Assembly (NCBI RefSeq): GCF_900019265.1
Contig: NZ_CYGX02000047.1
Coordinates: 159,576 to 223,575, forward strand
DNA length: 64,000 nt
Direction of reading: 5' to 3'
Source: Paraburkholderia ribeironis
GTDB lineage: Bacteria; Pseudomonadota; Gammaproteobacteria; Burkholderiales; Burkholderiaceae
The notes below the pieces were generated by a model, which was not told the origin of the DNA, did not search any database, and worked only from the letters and a program-made list of their open reading frames with translations. Below are positions 1-6,204 of this stretch, in pieces. The position numbers and the translations under genes are program-made. Within the stretch, counting starts at the first letter, position 1; every line of letters starts with the position of its first letter.

Positions 1-846
1 TTCGCCGCGCGTCCGCCCGACAAGCCGCTCGAAGAGCCGCCCGTGGAAGCGCCGCGTGTCTGGCACAAGACCGAGCGCGCGTCCGAACCCGTGATGAACG
101 AGCCCGTGCTCAATGAGCCAGCAGGCCTGCACGGCATCCCCGATAACGAACCGCGGTTCGGTCCCGCAGGCCTGGGCGCCGCGGCGGGTGCTGGTGCAGC
201 GGCTGGCGTCGCCGCCGCGGGCGCGGGTGGCGCGGGGACCGGTGGTCCAGGCGCCGGCGGCCCGCCACCGATCGCGTCCAGCGGTGAGCCCTTCTCCGTC
301 AACCCCGTGAACGATGGCGCCGATGCCTTCCCGGTGGTGCGCGAACCTCGCCCCGCCGAAGTACGGCGCATTGGCTGGCTGATAGCCGGGTCTGCCGTCG
401 CCGTGCTGCTGGTCATCGTGCTGCTCGCGCAACTCGCGTGGTGGCAACGCGAAACCGTTCAGGTGTACTTCCCGCGCTCGCAGATTGTGTACGCGAAGGC
501 TTGCGCGCAGCTCGGCTGCCAGATCACGCCGCCGCACGATATCGACGGATTGCAGGTCGAGCCGTCCGATCTGCGGCAGATCGACGGCCCGCACAAGCTC
601 GAGCTGAGGATGCCGCTGCACAACCGCTTCAACGTTGCGCTGGCCTACCCGGCCATCGAACTCACGCTGCTCGACGACCACAACAACGTCGCCGTGCGGC
701 GCGTGCTGTGGCCGCAAGATTACGTGCCGCCCGGCACGCTGATTTCGGCGGGTCTACCGGCGCACACGACCCAAACGATGATCGTGCATCTCGACACGGG
801 CAATGCGGTCGCCTCCAATTTCCGCGTTCAGATTTTCTATCCGTAA
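1..846 (+). CDS. DUF3426 domain protein, 5' end outside window
   Basis: The reading frame is open to the first base of the window, so the true start lies upstream; a GTG at 43 is only an internal codon. The visible part has a Pro/Gly/Ala-rich low-complexity stretch, one transmembrane segment (roughly coordinates 373-440) and a C-terminal region with the look of the DUF3426 fold. Full-length members usually begin with a short zinc-ribbon, which would be in the missing part. In related genomes this gene follows accB-accC-prmA, but that context is not visible here. The function of the family is unknown. A hairpin (861-883) follows the stop before tpx. Confidence 0.72.
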   Translation, partial: FAARPPDKPLEEPPVEAPRVWHKTERASEPVMNEPVLNEPAGLHGIPDNEPRFGPAGLGAAAGAGAAAGVAAAGAGGAGTGGPGAGGPPPIASSGEPFSVNPVNDGADAFPVVREPRPAEVRRIGWLIAGSAVAVLLVIVLLAQLAWWQRETVQVYFPRSQIVYAKACAQLGCQITPPHDIDGLQVEPSDLRQIDGPHKLELRMPLHNRFNVALAYPAIELTLLDDHNNVAVRRVLWPQDYVPPGTLISAGLPAHTTQTMIVHLDTGNAVASNFRVQIFYP

Positions 847-860
847 CGAACGCGCCCTCG

Positions 861-883
861 CGCGTCCGGCATGAACGGACGCG
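861..883 (+). other. Stem-loop between DUF3426 gene and tpx
   Basis: An 8-bp perfect inverted repeat (861-868 with 876-883, 7-nt loop) lies just after the DUF3426 stop. There is no T-run after it, so it is either a weak terminator or a processing or stability hairpin. Confidence 0.4.
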
Positions 884-922
884 TCCACTGTCATTACTGA
901 CGAATTTTCGGAGCACAACAAC

Positions 923-1423
923 ATGAGTCAAGTCACACTGGGTGGCAACGCGATCGAAGTCGCCGGAACGTTCCCGTCGGTGGGCCAGAGTGCTGCCGCT
1001 TTCTCGCTGGTCGGCAAGGATCTGAAGCCGGTGTCGCTCGCCGATTTCGCCGGCAAGCGCAAGGTGCTGAATATCGTGCCGAGCCTCGACACGCCGACCT
1101 GCGCGACGTCGACCCGCAAGTTCAACGAAGCTGCCGCGAAGCTCAGCAACACGGCCGTGATCGTCGTGTCGGGCGACCTGCCGTTCGCCGCGTCGCGCTT
1201 CTGCACGACCGAAGGCATCGAGAACGTCGTCACGGCCTCCACGTTCCGTGGCCATGAGTTCGCGCAAGCGTACGGTGTCGACATCGCGAGCGGCCCGCTG
1301 ACCGGCCTGACGGCACGCGCGGTGGTGGTGATCGATGAGAACGACAAGGTCGTGCACGCCGAGCTGGTCGGCGAAATCAAGAACGAGCCGAACTACGACG
1401 CAGCACTCGCCGCGTTGAAGTAA
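923..1423 (+). CDS. tpx: Thiol peroxidase Tpx (peroxiredoxin)
   Basis: This 166-aa protein matches the length of bacterial Tpx, which reduces H2O2 and alkyl hydroperoxides using thioredoxin. The peroxidatic cysteine is C60 in the motif PSLDTPTC and the resolving cysteine is C94 in SRFCTTEG, the spacing expected of atypical 2-Cys Tpx. The ATG at 923 has a GGAG ribosome-binding site at 910-913. The gene stands alone between the DUF3426 gene and a sugar-kinase-like gene. I see no OxyR site I would defend. Confidence 0.96.
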   Translation: MSQVTLGGNAIEVAGTFPSVGQSAAAFSLVGKDLKPVSLADFAGKRKVLNIVPSLDTPTCATSTRKFNEAAAKLSNTAVIVVSGDLPFAASRFCTTEGIENVVTASTFRGHEFAQAYGVDIASGPLTGLTARAVVVIDENDKVVHAELVGEIKNEPNYDAALAALK

Positions 1424-1519
1424 AACCTTCGCGCACGAGCCCAGCGCCGCGCCTCATGCGCTGCGCTGTCGCATGGTCGCGCGCCATCTCTCAACCGCTT
1501 TTTTACAGGAACGCTCGCC

Positions 1520-2458
1520 TTGGCTACGCTCATTTGCGGCTCGCTCGCCTACGACAACATCATGACTTTCGAAGGGCGCTTCCGGGACCACATCCTGCCG
1601 GAGCAGGTCCACATCCTGAACGTCAGCTTCCTCGTGCCGACGATGCGCCGCGAGTTCGGCGGCTGCGCGGGCAACATCGCTTACGCACTGCACCTGCTGG
1701 GCGGCGACGCGCGCATCATGGGCACGCTCGGCTCGGTCGACGCGCAGCTCTACATGGACCGCTTCGCGCAGCTCGGCCTGTCGACGGAAAGCGTGCTGGT
1801 CGTGCCCGACGCGTACACGGCGCAAGCGATGATCACCACCGACCTGGAAAACAATCAGATCACCGCGTTCCATCCAGGCGCGATGATGCAGTCGCATCTG
1901 AACCGCGCCGATGAGGCCAAGGGCATCACGCTCGGCATCGTCGCGCCGGATGGCTATGACGGCATGATCCAGCATTCCGAACACCTGGCGGCCGCCGGCG
2001 TGCCCTTCATCTTCGATCCGGGCCAAGGTTTGCCGCTGTTCGACGGGGACACGCTGCGCCGCATGATTGAACTTGCCACGTATGTAGCTGTCAACGACTA
2101 CGAAGCCCGGCTGGTGAGTGACAAGACCGGTTGGTCGATCGAAGAGATCGCGAGCAAGGTCGAAGCACTGATCATCACGCTCGGCGCACAGGGTGCACAG
2201 ATCCATCACGCCGGGGGCATCGAAGAGATTCCGGCGGTCAGCGCGAGACAGGTGCTCGATCCGACAGGCTGCGGCGATGCGTTCCGCGGCGGCTTGCTGT
2301 ACGGTATCGAGAACGGGCTCGGCTGGGCCACCACCGGCCGCCTGGCGAGTCTGATGGGCGCATTGAAGATCGAGCATCAGGGCCCGCAAAACTACGCGCC
2401 CAGCCGGGCGGATATCAACGAGCGGTTCAGGCAGGCATTCGGATACGCGCTGCCTTGA
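1520..2458 (+). CDS. PfkB-family carbohydrate/nucleoside kinase
   Basis: A 312-aa ribokinase/PfkB-fold kinase. The N-terminal glycine motif (FGGCAGN, residues 46-52) and the C-terminal signature DPTGCGDAF (residues 247-255, catalytic base D253) are both intact. The start is a TTG at 1520, preceded by AGGA about 10 bases upstream; no ATG fits better. The substrate cannot be read from sequence; annotations in this family range from adenosine kinase to sugar kinases. The lipoprotein gene follows 25 bases later and may be co-transcribed. Confidence 0.9.
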   Translation: MATLICGSLAYDNIMTFEGRFRDHILPEQVHILNVSFLVPTMRREFGGCAGNIAYALHLLGGDARIMGTLGSVDAQLYMDRFAQLGLSTESVLVVPDAYTAQAMITTDLENNQITAFHPGAMMQSHLNRADEAKGITLGIVAPDGYDGMIQHSEHLAAAGVPFIFDPGQGLPLFDGDTLRRMIELATYVAVNDYEARLVSDKTGWSIEEIASKVEALIITLGAQGAQIHHAGGIEEIPAVSARQVLDPTGCGDAFRGGLLYGIENGLGWATTGRLASLMGALKIEHQGPQNYAPSRADINERFRQAFGYALP

Positions 2459-2483
2459 TACACGGAGCTATGGGAGCTAGGCA

Positions 2484-2960
2484 ATGAGAACAACGAGTCG
2501 CCTGATAGTGGCCACTTTGATCGCCGGTTCGCTGGCCATGTCGGGTTGTGCGATGAACAGCAGTTCTCCTGACGTTTTCACAGCGTCGCAGGCGCAGCGC
2601 GAACAAACGGTCCGCATGGCCACGGTCGAAAGCGTGCGCGGCGTGAGGATCAGTTCGAACGAAGGCCAGCCGAGCGGCCTCGGCGCGGTCGGCGGCGCCG
2701 CCCTCGGCGCCCTCGCGGGCAGCGCGATCGGCGGCGGGCGCGGCTCGATCGCCACGGGCATCGTCGGCGGCATAGGCGGCGCGGTTGCCGGTAATGCAGT
2801 CGAGAACCGCGTCGCGATGCGCGACGGCATCGAGATCACCGTGCGACTCGATAACGGCGACCTGCGCGCGATCACGCAAACCTCCACCGGCGAAATCTTC
2901 CGCGCCGGCGACCGCGTGCGGCTTCTCTCCAGCGGCGGCGTCACGCGCGTCACGCACTAG
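2484..2960 (+). CDS. Glycine-zipper outer-membrane lipoprotein (SlyB/Pcp-like)
   Basis: A 158-aa protein with a signal peptide ending in a lipobox (MSGC, lipidated C22; the -3 residue is Met, which is less usual). Residues about 65-108 form a Gly/Ala-rich double glycine zipper typical of 17-kDa antigen/SlyB-type lipoproteins. These sit in the outer membrane and are thought to affect envelope integrity. The remaining C-terminal part resembles the small beta-rich domain of this group. A strong intrinsic terminator follows at 3007-3042. The specific role is not known. Confidence 0.85.
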   Translation: MRTTSRLIVATLIAGSLAMSGCAMNSSSPDVFTASQAQREQTVRMATVESVRGVRISSNEGQPSGLGAVGGAALGALAGSAIGGGRGSIATGIVGGIGGAVAGNAVENRVAMRDGIEITVRLDNGDLRAITQTSTGEIFRAGDRVRLLSSGGVTRVTH

Positions 2961-3006
2961 GTTTCCCCTCTCGCGCGGCTAGCTTACGCGCCGCCGCGAC
3001 GACCTC

Positions 3007-3042
3007 ACACGCATGCCCTCCCCTGTGCATGCGTGTTTTTTT
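3007..3042 (+). terminator. Intrinsic terminator after the lipoprotein gene
   Basis: A 10-bp perfect stem (3007-3016 with 3027-3036), a 10-nt loop and a T-run through 3042, about 45 bases after the stop codon. Confidence 0.85.
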
Positions 3043-3109
3043 ATCTGCACCTCGCGAGCCGAAGCCTTCCCAAACGATCGCCGATCGACCGCACAAAAGG
3101 AAGTTGGGC

Positions 3110-3143
3110 AAAAAAAATCCCGTCGCCGGAAACCAGCAACGGG
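3110..3143 (-). terminator. Intrinsic terminator after the histone H1-like gene
   Basis: Read on the minus strand there is an 11-bp stem with two G-T pairs (3143-3133 with 3129-3119, 3-nt loop) followed by a run of eight T (A-run at 3110-3117). It lies 85 bases past the H1-like stop. Confidence 0.8.
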
Positions 3144-3228
3144 ACACTGACCGGGTAGCACTCGACACTGCTTGAGCACCGCCCGATCGTCGAACACGCC
3201 ATGCGACGTGTCGAAGTACTTCTACCGC

Positions 3229-3864
3229 TTACGGACGGCTGCCCGTCGGGAACGGCCATGCCGCTGCCGGGTTCAGCGCGGTCTTCACCGTCGCCGCCGG
3301 TGCGCTCGAAACAGCAGCCGCAGCGGGTGCAGGCGCAGCCTTCTTGGCGACAGCCTTCTTCGCAGGAGCAGCCTTCTTCGCAGGAGCAGCGGCCTTCTTC
3401 GCAGCAGCCTTCTTGGCAGGTGCAGCCTTTTTAGCAGCAGCCTTTTTCGCGGGCGCAGCCTTTTTAGCCGCGGCCTTTTTCGCCGGTGCAGCCTTTTTGG
3501 CAGCGGCCTTCTTCGCAGGAGCAGCCTTCTTCGCTGCTGCCTTCTTCGCCGGTGCTGCCTTCTTCGCTGCAACCTTCTTCACAGCGGCCTTTTTCGCCGG
3601 TGCTGCCTTCTTGGCCGGTGCAGCTTTCTTCGCTGCAACCTTCTTCACGGCGACTTTCTTGGCTGCGACTTTCTTCGCTGCAGCCTTCTTCGCCGGAGCA
3701 GCTTTCTTCGCCGCAGCCTTCTTCGCCGGAGCGGCCTTCTTCGCTGCGACCTTCTTCACTGCGACTTTCTTCGCCGGAGCGGCCTTCTTAGCCGGAGCAG
3801 CCTTCTTTGCCGCGGTCTTCTTCGCTGCGGGCTTCTTGGCGGCGGCTTTCTTTGCAGTTGCCAT
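3229..3864 (-). CDS. Histone H1-like Ala/Lys/Pro-rich DNA-binding protein
   Basis: A protein of about 211 aa made almost wholly of Lys-Lys-Ala-Ala/Pro repeats (units like KKAAPAKKAA and KKAAAKKAAPA, with a few KKVAVKK variants), ending in a short non-repetitive tail. This matches the HctB/AlgP/BpH1-type bacterial histone H1-like proteins, which bind DNA non-specifically and compact the nucleoid. Two adjacent ATGs (3867 and 3864) are possible; 3864 has the better spacing from GGAG. The repeat makes length variation between strains likely. The opposite strand is also open over this region because of the codon repeat, but that frame is a shadow. Confidence 0.88.
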   Translation of the reverse strand: MATAKKAAAKKPAAKKTAAKKAAPAKKAAPAKKVAVKKVAAKKAAPAKKAAAKKAAPAKKAAAKKVAAKKVAVKKVAAKKAAPAKKAAPAKKAAVKKVAAKKAAPAKKAAAKKAAPAKKAAAKKAAPAKKAAAKKAAPAKKAAAKKAAPAKKAAAKKAAAPAKKAAPAKKAVAKKAAPAPAAAAVSSAPAATVKTALNPAAAWPFPTGSRP

Positions 3865-3867
3865 CAT

Positions 3868-4299
3868 TTTCTCCTTCAGGTTTTTCAGATGAGAGTCAGT
3901 TCAAACTACACCCTTCGTCAAAACCCGCTTCCCGCGGACGCTTCTCAGGGCGCGCGCTACGAAGCGGGCTATTCATCGGCGTACGCGGGTGCTGCGCGCT
4001 TACGCTAATGAATGCGGTAAGGCGCGCCGTGCCCCAAGGCACCGCGCGCCAAATCTGGTCGACGTTGAATCTCAACGCCGGCAATTGCTTGATCGAGCCG
4101 CCGGCAATCACGCCAGCGGCTTTTTCCGGGGGGAAGTCTGCCCATCCCACTGAAGGGTCCGCAAAGTGCCTGTCATGTTTGTGGGCCGCTAAGGCACCGG
4201 GCACGCTTTGCATCAGGCCGTTCTGCTCCTAACCAAAATTGCCGCGACCGAAGCCAGCGGCATCCCCATCGATGATTGCATCTGCGACACGAACCCGGA
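3868..4299. other. Intergenic region between H1-like gene and nrdB
   Basis: 432 bases without a supported gene. It holds the upstream region of the H1-like gene and the 3' flank of nrdB. The main structure is a 13-bp inverted repeat with one mismatch and a CCAA loop (4021-4033 with 4038-4050), lacking a T-run. A 105-codon open frame (3896-4213, minus strand) has no recognisable domain and is not called. Confidence 0.5.
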
Positions 4300-5535
4300 T
4301 CACTCCCAGGTCAGCGCACCGCCAGTTTGATATTCGATCACTCGCGTCTCGAAGAAATTGCGTTCCTTCTTCAGGTCGATCATCTCGCTCATCCACGGGA
4401 ACGGGTTTTCCTCGTTCGGGTACAGCGGATCGAGACCGATCTGCTGGCAACGGCGGTTGCAGATGAAGCGCAGATAGCTCTTGAACATCGACGCGTTGAG
4501 GCCGAGCACCCCGCGCGGCATCGTATCTTCCGCGTAGCGATATTCGAGTTCGACCGCCTGCTGGAAGATCGCGCGAATTTCGGCGCGGAACTCAGCGGTC
4601 CAGAGTTGCGGGTTTTCGAGTTTGATCTGGTTGATCAGGTCGATGCCGAAGTTGCAGTGCATCGACTCGTCGCGCAGGATGTACTGGTACTGTTCCGCCG
4701 CGCCGGTCATCTTGTTCTGGCGGCCGAGCGCCAGGATTTGCGTAAAGCCGACGTAGAAGAACAGACCTTCCATCACACAGGCGAACACGATCAGCGAGCG
4801 CAGCAGGGTCTGGTCTGCCTCGAGCGTACCGGTCTTGAAGGCCGGGTCGGTCAGCACGTGGATGTACGGAATCAGGAATTCGTCTTTCGCGCGGATCGAG
4901 GGGACCTCGTGATACGCGTTGAAGATTTCGCCCTCGTCGAGGCCCAGCGATTCGACGATGTACTGGTAAGCGTGCGTGTGGATCGCCTCTTCGAACGCCT
5001 GGCGCAGCAGGAACTGGCGGCATTCGGGCGCCGTGATGTGGCGATAGGTGCCCAGCACGATATTGTTGGCGGCCAGCGAGTCGGCCGTCACGAAGAAACC
5101 CAGGTTGCGCTTGACAATGCGGCGCTCGTCTTCGGTCAGCCCGTTCGGGTCTTTCCACAAGGCGATGTCGCGCGACATGTTCACTTCCTGCGGCATCCAG
5201 TGGTTGGCGCAACCAGCCAGATACTTTTCCCAGGCCCACTTGTACTTGAACGGCACCAACTGATTGACGTCGGTCTGGCCGTTGATGATGCGCTTGTCGG
5301 CAACGTTGACCCGCGCTTCTGAAACGGCAGCCGTTCCACCAGCAGCGTGGGCAACATGAGCGACGGGAGCGACAGCGATGTCGTTCGCGAAGACTTCTTG
5401 AGCCGAGGGAGCATGAGGAGCGGAACGCGTTCCGATTTGCGAACCGACAGCCGATCCCGCAGCGTTGCGCAACACGTTCTGTTGCGTAGCGCTCGACGGA
5501 GTTACGGCAGTGATCTCGTCATCCCAGTTGAGCAT
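4300..5535 (-). CDS. nrdB: Ribonucleotide reductase class Ia, beta subunit NrdB
   Basis: A 411-aa ferritin-like R2 subunit that holds the diiron-tyrosyl radical cofactor used by NrdA. The EAIHTHAY segment aligns with E. coli Glu115, His118 and radical Tyr122, so the radical tyrosine is present. The DESMH segment supplies the Glu238/His241-type ligands. I chose the ATG at 5535 (MLNWDDE), the usual N-terminus in this group; an in-frame ATG at 5547 would add four residues. nrdA lies upstream on the same strand but 669 bases away, with long inverted repeats between them. Confidence 0.96.
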   Translation of the reverse strand: MLNWDDEITAVTPSSATQQNVLRNAAGSAVGSQIGTRSAPHAPSAQEVFANDIAVAPVAHVAHAAGGTAAVSEARVNVADKRIINGQTDVNQLVPFKYKWAWEKYLAGCANHWMPQEVNMSRDIALWKDPNGLTEDERRIVKRNLGFFVTADSLAANNIVLGTYRHITAPECRQFLLRQAFEEAIHTHAYQYIVESLGLDEGEIFNAYHEVPSIRAKDEFLIPYIHVLTDPAFKTGTLEADQTLLRSLIVFACVMEGLFFYVGFTQILALGRQNKMTGAAEQYQYILRDESMHCNFGIDLINQIKLENPQLWTAEFRAEIRAIFQQAVELEYRYAEDTMPRGVLGLNASMFKSYLRFICNRRCQQIGLDPLYPNEENPFPWMSEMIDLKKERNFFETRVIEYQTGGALTWE

Positions 5536-6047
5536 AAATGTCACCATCAATTTAGAACGGTTTGTACCATCTTTTCACGAGCGATAAAAGAGTTCGCCGA
5601 TGAAAAATCCTGTTTTCGATTCGCGTTGCTACGTTCATACAACACTTTGTTCAACCGACTGTGTATGACGCTTCGAGTGAAGCGTGTTGAACGTGTGTCG
5701 TCGAGGTGCTTCGCGAGCTCGAAGAGCAACATGTCGAAGCGACATTGCGCTGCTCCATCTATCTGTATTGCGCAGCGTGTTTTGCAGTCTCTTGCAATTG
5801 CCGACTGCTGCCTCGCTTAGCGCATCGCGTTGGACCGCGTTCGCCGTGTCGCCAGCGTGAGCGAGGTGAAGTTCAAACTCATGTCGAGCGATGCATGCGG
5901 CTGGCCATGTCGATCGGTGCATCGATCAAAGCGTTTGCTGTGCGCGCCGTATCGCGCGCTTCGCCTGGTGTTGCCGACTGCTGAGTGCCGATCTACCGCT
6001 GGCCTGTCGCGTCATGACTTCAGTTGCTTGCATTGCAGCACTGCTGT

Positions 6048-6105
6048 CGATGAGCGGTGAGACTGCGATCTCTTCATCCGCTTCGGTCTCGCTCACCGCT
6101 CATCG
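6048..6105 (-). repeat. 14-bp perfect inverted repeat in nrdA-nrdB spacer
   Basis: Arms 6048-6061 and 6092-6105 are perfect reverse complements separated by 30 bases. In a transcript they could form a stable hairpin. No T-run follows, so a simple intrinsic terminator is unlikely. Confidence 0.7.
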
Positions 6106-6136
6106 GTTCACTTCTGCTTCATCTCTATCAGTGCGC

Positions 6137-6187
6137 GGATCGCTGCATGCGGGTGATTACCTACCACCCGTTAGCAAGCAGCGATCC
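6137..6187 (-). repeat. Nested hairpin just after the nrdA stop
   Basis: The outer 10-bp perfect arms (6137-6146 and 6178-6187) enclose an inner 6-bp stem (6150-6155 with 6165-6170). On the nrdA transcript it begins about 17 bases after the stop codon. Plausible roles are protection of the nrdA 3' end, processing, or partial termination. Confidence 0.7.
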
Positions 6188-6204
6188 CGCTCTTTGCTGC
6201 GTGC

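Larger units (their letters stand above)
5536..6204. other. Long nrdA-nrdB spacer with inverted repeats
   Basis: 669 bases of lower-GC, apparently non-coding sequence between nrdA and nrdB. Two strong inverted repeats lie near the nrdA end (separate entries). Short open frames are present but have poor codon use and no ribosome-binding sites. I find no convincing second NrdR-box pair here, although an nrdB promoter in this spacer is possible. Confidence 0.5.

Noticed and set aside
3229..3864. Repeats suggesting a CRISPR-like or satellite array
   Set aside because: The units are codon repeats in a clear coding frame with a start, ribosome-binding site and terminator.
3344..3892. A long plus-strand frame (Phe/Ala repeat) opposite the H1-like gene
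   Set aside because: It is the reverse reading of Lys/Ala codon repeats and would give a nonsensical repeat of phenylalanine and alanine.
3896..4213. A 105-codon minus-strand frame between the H1-like gene and nrdB
   Set aside because: No domain, no clear ribosome-binding site, and it includes an inverted repeat. It could be real, but nothing supports it.
5547..5732. A 61-codon minus-strand frame whose stop (TGA) overlaps the alternative nrdB ATG at 5547
   Set aside because: No ribosome-binding site, AT-rich third positions unlike neighbouring genes, and no recognisable domain. The TGATG overlap is probably chance.
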